This document shows positions 54,277 to 62,238 of a DNA stretch of 64,000 nucleotides, one piece after another. The stretch is from positions 970,001 through 1,034,000 of the forward strand of contig CP041667.1 of assembly GCA_007361935.1 (NCBI GenBank), read 5' to 3'. Within the stretch, counting starts at the first letter, position 1. Each line of letters opens with the position of its first letter. The stretch comes from Lachnospiraceae bacterium KGMB03038. Its GTDB lineage: Bacteria > Bacillota > Clostridia > Lachnospirales > Lachnospiraceae. Both the position numbers and the translations under genes were made by a program. Below the pieces are notes generated by a model, which was not told the DNA's origin, did no database searches, and saw only the letters and a program-made list of their open reading frames with translations.

Positions 54277-55545
54277 TTACAGAATCTTAATCTCAGGATC
54301 AAAGGGTTTATCCGCATAACGCTCCGGATGGATCCGTCTGTCGCGGAAATCCGCGATCGCTGTGTAGAGAACATCGGTAGAAGAGTTTACACCGGTCTCG
54401 CAGGAATCCTGGATTACACCGATGATGAAACCAACGCCTACAACCTGCATGGAGATATCGTCCGGGATTCCAAACAGGCTACATGCCAGCGGGATCAAAA
54501 GCAGGGAACCGCCAGCCACGCCAGAAGCTCCAGCCGCGCTGGCCGCCGCCAGTACGCACATGATCAGGGCGCTTCCGATGGATACTTTAATATCCAGGGT
54601 ATTGGCCGCCGCAAGAGCCATGGTGGAGATGGTGATGGCCGCTCCGGCCATATTAACGGTAGATCCCAATGGAATGGAGATGGAATATGTATCTTCATCC
54701 AGCCCCAGCTTCTTACACAGTTCCATATTGACCGGAATGTTGGCCGCGGAACTTCTGGTAAAGAAAGCAGTGATAAAGCTTTCTTTCAAGCAGGTGAAGA
54801 TCAGCTTGTAAGGATTCTTGCGGATAAACAAGAATACGATGATCGGGTTGACGATAAATACAACTGCCGCCATGGTGCCTACCAGTACCAGGATCAGACG
54901 TCCATATCCAAGGAGGACTTCCAGCCCCTGCTCGGAAATGGTAGTGAAGATCAGACCGGCAATACCAAAGGGCGCGCAGCTGATGACCCATTGTACAGCC
55001 AGGGAAACGGCGTCCGAGATATTTTCCAGCGCCCGCTTAGTCCCCTCGCTGGCGCCTTTTAAGGCGATACCAAAGATGATGGCCCAGGCAAGGATACCGA
55101 TATAGTTGGCGTTGATGATCGCGTTGACCGGATTGTCTACCAGGTTCATCAAAAGATTGGTCAATACTTCCGTTACGCCGCTTGGAGGGGCTACATCACC
55201 GGTATCTGTGTTCTCGGAGAATGTCAGCACGATCGGGAATAAACGGCTTGCGATCACGGCACAGGCCGCGGCTACCACGTTGCCGACCATGTATAAGATC
55301 ACGATGACTTTCATGTTTGTTTTCTGGCCTTTTCCCATGTGACATAAGGAACTCATGACCAGGAAGAATACCAGGACAGGAGCGATTCCCCGCAGCGCTC
55401 CTACAAACAGATCTCCAAGGATGGAGATGCCGGTTGCCTGCGGAACGGTCAGTCCGAGGATGATACCAATGATCAAGCCGCAGATGATCCGTTTTACCAG
55501 GCTGATACTGTTCCATTTTTTGACTAGATTCTTGATTGCTTCCAT
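54277..55545 (-). CDS. sstT: Serine/threonine:Na+ symporter SstT, copy 1
   Basis: The 422-residue protein is a dicarboxylate/amino acid:cation symporter of the SstT type. It has about eight membrane helices and two re-entrant hairpins. Family motifs are present: FTRSSAANIPVNMELCKKLG (serine-rich loop), PLGSTVNMAGAAITIS and GVIQDSCETGVNSSTDVLYTA. It differs from copy 2 at only about two dozen of 422 residues by eye. The ribosome-binding site is weak (AAAGAGAAG very near the ATG). A good minus-strand promoter lies at 55620-55648. The nearby tdh-kbl operon suggests threonine is the main cargo. Confidence 0.93.
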   Translation of the reverse strand: MEAIKNLVKKWNSISLVKRIICGLIIGIILGLTVPQATGISILGDLFVGALRGIAPVLVFFLVMSSLCHMGKGQKTNMKVIVILYMVGNVVAAACAVIASRLFPIVLTFSENTDTGDVAPPSGVTEVLTNLLMNLVDNPVNAIINANYIGILAWAIIFGIALKGASEGTKRALENISDAVSLAVQWVISCAPFGIAGLIFTTISEQGLEVLLGYGRLILVLVGTMAAVVFIVNPIIVFLFIRKNPYKLIFTCLKESFITAFFTRSSAANIPVNMELCKKLGLDEDTYSISIPLGSTVNMAGAAITISTMALAAANTLDIKVSIGSALIMCVLAAASAAGASGVAGGSLLLIPLACSLFGIPDDISMQVVGVGFIIGVIQDSCETGVNSSTDVLYTAIADFRDRRIHPERYADKPFDPEIKIL

Positions 55546-55619
55546 ACACTTCTCTCTTTCTCTTTTTCTTTTTTTGGATCCTGCAATGCAAAGATAACGT
55601 TAAGACATTGCCTTCTATT

Positions 55620-55648
55620 AATATACAGGATTTGATAAGATTTGTAAA
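55620..55648 (-). promoter_or_regulatory. sstT copy 1 promoter
   Basis: On the minus strand TTTACA is followed after 17 bases by TATATT, about 75 bases before the start. Confidence 0.65.
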
Positions 55649-55721
55649 TAATAACTAGAAATTTTTTTGAATAAATGGAGATTCTGTGCTGTTTGCACAG
55701 AACGAACGGAAAGAGAAAAAG

Positions 55722-55756
55722 AAAAGCATCCAAAGACTGAGCCTTGGATGCTTTTT
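55722..55756. terminator. Terminator between the two sstT genes
   Basis: AAAAGCATCCAA (55722-55733) pairs with TTGGATGCTTTT (55744-55755). It ends the upstream minus-strand sstT copy 2 and is symmetrical. Confidence 0.85.
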
Positions 55757-55783
55757 AAGTTTTTATTTGATGATTTTGGTGTG

Positions 55784-57052
55784 CTACATAATTTTGATCT
55801 CAGGATCAAAAGGCTTATCCGCATAGCGCTCCGGATGGATCCGTCTGTCGCGGAAATCCGCGATCGCTGTGTAGAGAACATCGGTAGAAGAGTTTACACC
55901 GGTCTCGCAGGAATCCTGGATTACACCGATGATGAAACCAACGCCTACAACCTGCATGGAGATATCGTCTGGGATTCCAAACAGGCTACATGCCAGCGGG
56001 ATCAGGAGAAGAGAACCGCCTGCCACGCCAGAAGCTCCGGCCGCGCTGGCCGCCGCCAGTACACACATGATCAGGGCGCTTCCGATAGAAACGTGGATAT
56101 CCAATGTATTTGCCGCCGCTAACGCCATCGTAGAAATGGTGATGGCCGCTCCTGCCATGTTAACCGTTGCTCCAAGAGGAATGGAGATAGAATATGTATC
56201 TTCATCCAGTCCCAGCTTCTTGCACAGTTCCATATTGACCGGAATGTTGGCCGCGGAACTTCTGGTAAAGAAAGCGGTGATAAAACTCTCTTTTAAGCAG
56301 GTGAATACCAATTTGAAAGGATTTTTGCGGATAAACAGGAACACGATGATCGGGTTGACGATGAAGACAACAACTGCCATGGTTCCTACCAGTACCAGGA
56401 TCAAACGTCCATATCCAAGGAGTACCTCCAGACCCTGTTCGGAGATGGTAGTGAAGATCAGACCCATGATACCAAAGGGCGCGCAGCTGATGACCCACTG
56501 TACCGCGATCGAAACAGCATCGGAGATATTCTCCAGAGCTTTCTTTGTCCCCTCGCTGGCGCCTTTGAGGGCAACACCGAAGATGATCGCCCAGGCAAGG
56601 ATACCAATATAGTTAGCATTGACGATCGCGTTGACTGGATTGTCTACCAGGTTCATCAGAAGGTTGGTCAATACTTCGGTCACGCCGCTTGGAGGCGCCA
56701 CATCACTGGTATCTGTATTCTCGGTGAAGGTGAGCACGATTGGGAAAATATAGCTTGCGATCACGGCACAGGCCGCCGCCAGCACGTTGCCCGCCATATA
56801 AAGGATAACGATCATCTTCATATTAGTCTTCTGGCCTTTTCCCATATGACACAGAGCGCTCATTACAAGGAAGAATACCAGGACAGGGGCGACTCCCCGC
56901 AGTGCTCCGACAAACAAGTCTCCAAGGATGGAGATTCCGGTTGCCTGCGGAACGGCCAGTCCGAGGATAATACCGATGATCAAGCCGCAGATGATTCGTT
57001 TTACCAGGCTGATACTGTTCCATTTGTGAATAACATTCTTAATTGCTTCCAT
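55784..57052 (-). CDS. sstT: Serine/threonine:Na+ symporter SstT, copy 2
   Basis: This second 422-residue SstT lies head to tail behind copy 1 with its own promoter and terminator. All motifs seen in copy 1 are intact (PLGATVNMAGAAITIS, CETGVNSSTDV). The last 143 bp identical to copy 1 (55827-55969 against 54320-54462) include much of the C-terminal coding region, suggesting recent gene conversion. The leader carries an 18-base hairpin (57061-57078) between the Shine-Dalgarno AGAGAGGTG and the start codon, unlike copy 1. Separate leaders point to different control of the two copies. Confidence 0.93.
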   Translation of the reverse strand: MEAIKNVIHKWNSISLVKRIICGLIIGIILGLAVPQATGISILGDLFVGALRGVAPVLVFFLVMSALCHMGKGQKTNMKMIVILYMAGNVLAAACAVIASYIFPIVLTFTENTDTSDVAPPSGVTEVLTNLLMNLVDNPVNAIVNANYIGILAWAIIFGVALKGASEGTKKALENISDAVSIAVQWVISCAPFGIMGLIFTTISEQGLEVLLGYGRLILVLVGTMAVVVFIVNPIIVFLFIRKNPFKLVFTCLKESFITAFFTRSSAANIPVNMELCKKLGLDEDTYSISIPLGATVNMAGAAITISTMALAAANTLDIHVSIGSALIMCVLAAASAAGASGVAGGSLLLIPLACSLFGIPDDISMQVVGVGFIIGVIQDSCETGVNSSTDVLYTAIADFRDRRIHPERYADKPFDPEIKIM

Positions 57053-57060
57053 GTGTTTTC

Positions 57061-57087
57061 GCAGATATTGTTATCTGCCACCTCTCT
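57061..57087 (-). promoter_or_regulatory. Shine-Dalgarno plus bridging hairpin of sstT copy 2
   Basis: On the minus strand AGAGAGGTG is followed directly by a perfect 7-bp hairpin (GCAGATA, ACAA loop, TATCTGC), then 8 bases to the ATG. The Shine-Dalgarno is 26 bases from the start in linear distance but 8 if the hairpin folds. Confidence 0.5.
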
Positions 57088-57133
57088 TTCCTCTAGATTT
57101 TGTTTTCGTGTTTTGGAAGAAAACGCTATAAGG

Positions 57134-57162
57134 ATTATAATTTATCCGATATGATTTGTGAA
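57134..57162 (-). promoter_or_regulatory. sstT copy 2 promoter
   Basis: On the minus strand TTCACA is followed after 17 bases by consensus TATAAT, about 82 bases before the start. Confidence 0.7.
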
Positions 57163-57263
57163 CATGAAAAAGGATTTTGACGAAATCTTAGCGTTTTATA
57201 AACATATTTGTGCAAAATTTAACGAAAAGAGAAATGTTTTTTATGCAACTTTAGCAAATTCCG

Positions 57264-57293
57264 TTGTGCAAGAGGAAAAGCTTATGCTATAAT
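57264..57293 (+). promoter_or_regulatory. tdh-kbl promoter
   Basis: TTGTGC, 18 bases, then TATAAT with an extended -10 TGC, about 50 bases before tdh. The gap between the divergent promoters (57163-57263) is AT-rich and shows no further clear element. Confidence 0.65.
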
Positions 57294-57343
57294 ATATCGA
57301 GAAAAATCGTCCAGGGGGACGGAAATATGGGAGGTACCTCGAA

Positions 57344-58405
57344 ATGAGTGAAAAAAACGATGGATTAATGTGGGCACTTGTGAAAGAGAAGCCAGAAGAA
57401 GGATTGTGGATGAAACGAGTTCCAATTCCGGAAGTTGGGCCCAACGATGTGAAGATCAAGATCCATAAGACCGCGATCTGCGGAACAGACGTACATATCT
57501 GGCAGTGGAATGACTGGGCGCAGCATACGATTCCTATTGGACTTACCGCTGGCCATGAATATGTGGGAGAGGTCGTTGAAGTGGGAACGGGCGTGAAAGG
57601 GTTTAATATAGGAGATCTGGTTTCTGGGGAAGGCCATATCACCTGCGGAAAATGCCGGAACTGTCTGGAAGGCCACAAAGAAAACTGTAAGGACGCGAAA
57701 GGCGTGGGTGTCAACAGAAACGGCGCGTTTGCGGAATATCTTGTGATTCCTTCTTCTAATGTATGGCCTTGTAATCCAAATATTCCGGAAGAGATGTACG
57801 CGATTTTTGATCCGTTTGGAAACGCGACTCATACAGCGCTTTCTTATGATGTCCTGGGTGAGGATGTGCTGATCGCGGGAGCTGGACCGATCGGGATCAT
57901 GGCGGCGGCGATCGTAAAATTCTCAGGCGCAAGGCACGTGGTAGTGACCGATTTCAATGAGTATCGTCTGGAACTGGCTAAGAAGCTTGGCGCTACCAGA
58001 GTTGTTAATCTTGGAAAAGAAAAGCTGCCTGACGTGATGAAAGAGATCGGAATGACGGAAGGATTTGACGTGGGTCTGGAAATGTCTGGATCACAGGCGG
58101 GTCTCGCGGATATGATCCACAATATGAAACACGGCGGAAATATCGCTCTTCTGGGACTGCAGAGAACAGACGCTACCGTAGATCTTGAGACAGTGATCTT
58201 CAATGGCCTGAATCTCCGCGGAATCTATGGACGTAAAGTATGGGATACCTGGTATAAGATGTCTACAATGCTTCAGGCTGGCTTGGATATTTCCCAGATC
58301 ATCACCCACCACTTTGATATTAAAGACTATGCAAAGGGATTTGAGGCTATGATCTCCGGACAGTCTGGGAAAGTGATCCTGGACTGGGCTCATGTGAATG
58401 ATTAA
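57344..58405 (+). CDS. tdh: L-threonine 3-dehydrogenase
   Basis: Tdh oxidises threonine to 2-amino-3-ketobutyrate with NAD+. The 353-residue zinc-dependent medium-chain dehydrogenase has the catalytic zinc ligands in [10 protein letters not shown] and GHEYVGEV. The structural zinc cysteines lie in [15 protein letters not shown] (about 99-113), and the Rossmann loop is [11 protein letters not shown] (about 178-188). GGGAGG lies before the ATG. kbl follows 57 bases downstream and completes the pathway. Confidence 0.95.
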   Translation: MSEKNDGLMWALVKEKPEEGLWMKRVPIPEVGPNDVKIKIHKTAICGTDVHIWQWNDWAQHTIPIGLTAGHEYVGEVVEVGTGVKGFNIGDLVSGEGHITCGKCRNCLEGHKENCKDAKGVGVNRNGAFAEYLVIPSSNVWPCNPNIPEEMYAIFDPFGNATHTALSYDVLGEDVLIAGAGPIGIMAAAIVKFSGARHVVVTDFNEYRLELAKKLGATRVVNLGKEKLPDVMKEIGMTEGFDVGLEMSGSQAGLADMIHNMKHGGNIALLGLQRTDATVDLETVIFNGLNLRGIYGRKVWDTWYKMSTMLQAGLDISQIITHHFDIKDYAKGFEAMISGQSGKVILDWAHVND

Positions 58406-58462
58406 AGACCGGAAAAGGCGCGGAGCACGAGTATTTATTTTTAAGAAAGAAGGATGATAGAA

Positions 58463-59656
58463 ATGGCAAGGAAAGACGACATTTTAGATATTTACGCAAA
58501 AGAAGTAGAAGGGATCAAAGAGGCAGGGCTCTTTAAAGGGGAGGCTCCATTTGTTTCCCCGCAGGGCGCGAGAGTGACCATGGAAGATGGAAGAGAGCTT
58601 CTGTGCATGTGCGCCAATAACTACCTGGGGCTGGGCGACAGCCCGCGCTTGATCGAGGCGGCAAAGAAAACCTACGATGAAAAGGGATTTGGTGTCGCAT
58701 CTGTTCGTTTTATTTGCGGAACCCAGGACATCCATAAGAAATTGGAAAAGAAAATCTCCGATTTCCTGGGAACAGACGATACGATTTTGTATTCTTCCTG
58801 TTTTGACGCAAATGGCGGTTTGTTTGAGACGATCCTGACGGCAGATGACGCGGTCATCAGTGATGAACTGAACCACGCTTCTATCATCGATGGTGTGCGT
58901 TTGTGCAAGGCAAAGAGATTCCGCTATAAAAATAATGATATGGAAGATCTGGAAGCTAAATTAAAAGAGGCGGATGAAGCAGGCGCAAGGATCAAACTGA
59001 TCGCTACCGACGGCGTGTTCTCTATGGATGGAATCATCTGCAACCTGCAGGGCGTATGTGATCTGGCGGACAAGTACAATGCTCTGGTAATGGTAGACGA
59101 CAGCCACGCGGTAGGATTTGTAGGAAAGACGGGCCGCGGGACACCAGAATACTGCGGCGTACAGGGCCGTGTAGATATCATTACCGGAACATTGGGCAAA
59201 GCTCTTGGCGGAGCTTCCGGCGGATATACATCCGGCAGGAAAGAGATCATTGACCTGCTTCGTCAGCGCAGCCGCCCGTATCTGTTCTCCAATTCTCTTG
59301 CGCCGGCTATTGCGGGAGCCAGCCTGGAACTCTTTGATATGCTGGATGAGAGCACGGAATTAAGAGATCATCTGGAAGAAGTGACCGCTTACTATCGGCA
59401 GCAGTTGGTAGATAATGGATTCGATATCATTCCGGGAACCCATCCGTGCGTGCCGGTAATGCTCTATGATGAGAAGACGGCAGCGGAATTTGCGAAACGT
59501 ATGATGGACAAAGGCGTATACGTAGTGGCTTTCTCCTATCCAGTAGTTCCAAAGGGAAAAGCAAGAATCCGTACACAGGTATGCGCAAGCCATACAAAAG
59601 AAGATATCGATTTTATCGTGAAGTGCTTCAAAGAAGTAAGAGACGAGATGAAATAA
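58463..59656 (+). CDS. kbl: Glycine C-acetyltransferase (2-amino-3-ketobutyrate CoA ligase)
   Basis: Kbl cleaves 2-amino-3-ketobutyrate with CoA to glycine and acetyl-CoA. The 397-residue PLP enzyme of the alpha-oxoamine synthase family shows [33 protein letters not shown] with the PLP-binding Asp/His, and the Schiff-base lysine in [15 protein letters not shown]. The ATG at 58463 ([15 protein letters not shown]) has AAGGA 8 bases upstream; an ATG three codons earlier overlaps that spacing. The stop is 12 bases from the left end of the transposon-like unit. Confidence 0.95.
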   Translation: MARKDDILDIYAKEVEGIKEAGLFKGEAPFVSPQGARVTMEDGRELLCMCANNYLGLGDSPRLIEAAKKTYDEKGFGVASVRFICGTQDIHKKLEKKISDFLGTDDTILYSSCFDANGGLFETILTADDAVISDELNHASIIDGVRLCKAKRFRYKNNDMEDLEAKLKEADEAGARIKLIATDGVFSMDGIICNLQGVCDLADKYNALVMVDDSHAVGFVGKTGRGTPEYCGVQGRVDIITGTLGKALGGASGGYTSGRKEIIDLLRQRSRPYLFSNSLAPAIAGASLELFDMLDESTELRDHLEEVTAYYRQQLVDNGFDIIPGTHPCVPVMLYDEKTAAEFAKRMMDKGVYVVAFSYPVVPKGKARIRTQVCASHTKEDIDFIVKCFKEVRDEMK

Positions 59657-59667
59657 TCATCATCATC

Positions 59668-59724
59668 CAGGACGTAGCCTTTTTGCAAAAGGCTACGTCC
59701 TGGATGAATATTTGCGGTGTACCC
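59668..59724 (+). repeat. 57-bp REP-like element, copy B
   Basis: CAGGACGTAG starts a stem that, counted with flanking bases, is a perfect 20-bp hairpin (59664-59683 with 59687-59706, TGC loop). TGTACCC ends the element at 59718-59724. Same length and internal spacing as copies A and C. Confidence 0.88.
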
Positions 59725-59783
59725 AAATGAAAGATGGGGTGTACCTAAATGAAAAATGACCTGTACCCAAATGGAAGGGAGGA
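59718..59783 (+). repeat. Three tandem 22-bp repeats before the transposase
   Basis: TGTACCCAAATG-type units start at 59718, 59740 and 59762 with exact 22-base spacing. The third degenerates into the GGAAGGGAGG ribosome-binding site of the transposase gene. One inverted copy lies in the right end. Confidence 0.8.
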
Positions 59784-59789
59784 AAGTTA

Positions 59790-60572
59790 GTGCCAACCAG
59801 AAGGCGACAAAGAAGTGGTACAGATATCTATCATGTGATCACAAAAGGAATTAATAAGGAAAGAAATTTTAATCAAGATCGTGAAAAAAGATATTTAAAG
59901 AAAATTATTCGAAAAGTTCAAAAAAAGTACAAAAGTGTTGAAATATACGCGTATTGTATCATGTCAAATCATCTCCACTTGATTCTCAAGGCGGAATTTC
60001 CAATTTTATCATTATTTATGGCGGCTGTTTTAGCTGAATATGCAAATTACTATAATTATAAACATCATAGAAATGGTCATGTGTTTCAAAACCGTTTTAT
60101 CAGTGAATGTATAGAAACGGAACGCTATTTTTGGAATTGTTTGAGATATGTTCATTTAAACCCGGTGAAAGCCTATATTGTCGAAGAAGCGGAGAAATAT
60201 AAATATAGCAGTATGATGGAATATAGAAATAGTGCACCGGATCTTCTGCATGAAAAGGCAATTGAATTTTATAGAAAGGAATTTGGTTCATATAGTGAAT
60301 TTGAAGAATTTCATAAGCAGCGTCAGAGAGAACTGTTTATTGATATTCCAGACGAAATTACTTCACAACAAAATGAAATTGCGCTATTGATTGCGGAAGA
60401 ATTATTTAAAACTAAAAATTTATCCCACTTGACTCAGGTTTTTGAGGAAAGAGAGATTCGGCAGGTATACCTTCAGGAAATAAAGAGAATCCTGAGAATA
60501 TCAGAAAAAAAGGCAAAGCAGCTTTTCAATACGGTAAAAAAGCAGGTAGAAGAACAAAAAGGTACAGGGTAG
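59790..60572 (+). CDS. REP-associated tyrosine transposase (RAYT, Y1/HUH)
   Basis: The 260-residue protein is a single-tyrosine HUH nuclease of the TnpA-REP/IS200-like family. The start RQRSGTDIYHVITKGINKE is typical, the metal-binding HUH motif is HLH in MSNHLHLILKAE (about 65), and the conserved NCLRYVHLNPVKA (about 112-124) holds the nucleophile region. The C-terminal about 80 residues are helical and probably bind DNA. The GTG start follows GGGAGG with 7-base spacing. The gene is far more AT-rich than its neighbours, a sign of transfer. The frame is intact. Confidence 0.9.
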   Translation: MPTRRRQRSGTDIYHVITKGINKERNFNQDREKRYLKKIIRKVQKKYKSVEIYAYCIMSNHLHLILKAEFPILSLFMAAVLAEYANYYNYKHHRNGHVFQNRFISECIETERYFWNCLRYVHLNPVKAYIVEEAEKYKYSSMMEYRNSAPDLLHEKAIEFYRKEFGSYSEFEEFHKQRQRELFIDIPDEITSQQNEIALLIAEELFKTKNLSHLTQVFEEREIRQVYLQEIKRILRISEKKAKQLFNTVKKQVEEQKGTG

Positions 60573-60603
60573 AATAGAAAAAGTGACACCCCATCTTTCA
60601 TTT

Positions 60604-60660
60604 GGGTACACCGTAAAGTTTAATTCCAGACGTAGTAAAAATAAAGAATACTACGTCCCC
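60604..60660 (-). repeat. 57-bp REP-like element, copy C
   Basis: Inverted relative to copy B. On the minus strand it reads GGGGACGTAG, 15 bases, CTACGTCTGG, 15 AT-rich bases, TGTACCC. The core stem is GACGTAGTA/TACTACGTC. It is most like copy A in its first ten bases and in the AATTAA spacer. Confidence 0.88.
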
Positions 60661-60697
60661 AACATATGTTATACTTACACCAGGAGGTTGATCAACT

Positions 60698-62086
60698 ATG
60701 AACAAACAAAACGCATGGAAATCTTACGATGCTTCCCAGCTTCAGGAGCTGGAGCGTATCAACACAGACTACAGAGCCTGCCTGGACGCAGGGAAAACGG
60801 AACGGGAGTGCATCAAGCTTACCGTCCAGAAACTGGAAGCCCAGGGCTACCGGAATATCAAATCTATCGAAGAAGGGATCAAGCCGGGGGATAAGATCTA
60901 CGCGGTCTGCATGAACAAGAGTATCGCCATTTTCCAGATCGGCAGGCAGCCGCTGGAAAACGGCATGAATATCCTGGGCGCTCACATTGATTCGCCCAGG
61001 ATTGATGTAAAGCAGAATCCCTTATATGAAAATGAAGAACTGGCCTATTTGGATACCCATTATTATGGAGGGATCAAGAAATATCAGTGGGTGACCCTTC
61101 CTCTTGCCCTCCATGGGGTGATCGCCAAAACGGACGGTTCAGTAGTCGAGGTCAACATCGGCGAAAAGGATGAGGATCCGGTATTTGTGATCACAGATCT
61201 TCTGGTCCACCTGGCTGGGAAACAGATGGAAAAAAAGGCCAGCGCAGTGATCGAAGGAGAAAAGCTGGATCTGCTATTTGGGAGTCAGCCGATTCAGCAA
61301 GCGGAAGGTCTTGATGAAGAAGATAAGGATGCGGTAAAGGCAAATGTGCTGCGGATCTTAAAGGAATATTATGATATGGAGGAAGAAGACTTCCTGTCTG
61401 CGGAATTGGAGATTGTTCCGGCGGGAAGAGCAAGAGAGTGCGGCCTGGATCGGAGTATGATCCTGGCTTACGGACAGGACGACAGAGTATGCGCGTTTAC
61501 ATCCCTGTTCGCTATGCTGGATACCCAAGAGGTAGAGCGGACGGCCTGCTGTATTCTGGTGGATAAGGAAGAAATCGGAAGTGTGGGCGCCACCGGAATG
61601 CATTCCCGTTTTTTTGAAAATGTGGTGGCAGAGCTGACCGCCCTGACCGGAAGCGAGTCTGAATTAAGAGTGAGACGGACTCTGCAGAACTCGAAAATGC
61701 TTTCTTCCGATGTAAGCGCGGCTTATGACCCTATGTTTGCGGAAGCCTTTGAGAAGCGCAGCGCCGCTTTTTTTGCCAAGGGTTTGGTATTCAATAAATT
61801 TACCGGAAGCCGAGGCAAAAGCGGATCTAACGATGCCAACGCGGAATATTTGGCGGAGCTTCGCAGTGTGATGGAGGAGGGAAATGTGGCCTTCCAGTTC
61901 GCGGAGCTTGGCAAGGTGGATGAAGGCGGCGGAGGTACCATCGCCTACATTATGGCCAATTATGGGATGGAAGTGATCGACAGCGGCGTAGCGGTCCTTT
62001 CTATGCACGCGCCTTGGGAAGTGACCAGCAAAGCAGACGTTTATGAAGCTTACAAAGGATACAAAGCGTTTTTACAGATCCGTTAA
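60698..62086 (+). CDS. M18-family aminopeptidase
   Basis: The 462-residue zinc aminopeptidase of the M18 (aspartyl/leucyl aminopeptidase I) family releases N-terminal residues from peptides in the cytoplasm. Two-metal site ligands are visible in GAHIDSPRID (His and Asp, about 94-103), LVDKEEIGSVGATGMHS (about 286-302, catalytic Glu pair), and SMHAPWEVTSKADVYE near the C-terminus. AGGAGG precedes the ATG. A TATACT -10 lies close to the right transposon end, so its promoter may partly lie in the mobile unit. Confidence 0.92.
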   Translation: MNKQNAWKSYDASQLQELERINTDYRACLDAGKTERECIKLTVQKLEAQGYRNIKSIEEGIKPGDKIYAVCMNKSIAIFQIGRQPLENGMNILGAHIDSPRIDVKQNPLYENEELAYLDTHYYGGIKKYQWVTLPLALHGVIAKTDGSVVEVNIGEKDEDPVFVITDLLVHLAGKQMEKKASAVIEGEKLDLLFGSQPIQQAEGLDEEDKDAVKANVLRILKEYYDMEEEDFLSAELEIVPAGRARECGLDRSMILAYGQDDRVCAFTSLFAMLDTQEVERTACCILVDKEEIGSVGATGMHSRFFENVVAELTALTGSESELRVRRTLQNSKMLSSDVSAAYDPMFAEAFEKRSAAFFAKGLVFNKFTGSRGKSGSNDANAEYLAELRSVMEEGNVAFQFAELGKVDEGGGGTIAYIMANYGMEVIDSGVAVLSMHAPWEVTSKADVYEAYKGYKAFLQIR

Positions 62087-62153
62087 GAAAAGGACGATTG
62101 TTTTTCACCGACAGGCGCATAGCTGAATAGTTATAATATATTGGGAGAAACTC

Positions 62154-62182
62154 TTGACGAAAACTGGCAAAACCAGTAAAAT
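62154..62182 (+). promoter_or_regulatory. ppdK promoter
   Basis: TTGACG, 17 bases, then TAAAAT, about 57 bases before the start; a second TATAAT-like box lies near 62131. Confidence 0.65.
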
Positions 62183-62238
62183 AGATGTGCTATTTAGTTA
62201 GAAAAGTTTAGAAAAAAGAATTTAGGAGGTCATAACAG

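Larger units (their letters stand above)
59668..60660. mobile_element. RAYT unit: REP-associated transposase with 75-bp inverted ends
   Basis: The unit consists of an AT-rich Y1 transposase gene between two inverted end sequences. Left end 59668-59742 and right end 60586-60660 have equal length (75 bp) and the same internal layout: hairpin with GGACGTAG/CTACGTC, AT-rich spacer, TGTACCC, then a shared tail. The innermost 27 bp (59716-59742 against 60586-60612) are perfectly inverted. The unit sits between kbl and the aminopeptidase gene and breaks no gene. Confidence 0.85.

Noticed and set aside
54328..55062. Plus-strand open frames opposite both sstT genes
   Set aside because: They recur at the same place in both copies only because the sstT genes are near-identical; the products are low-complexity and unlike any family.
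60583..60894. Open frame running from the right transposon end into the aminopeptidase gene
   Set aside because: It is out of frame with the aminopeptidase, lacks a ribosome-binding site, and is formed partly by the inverted end.
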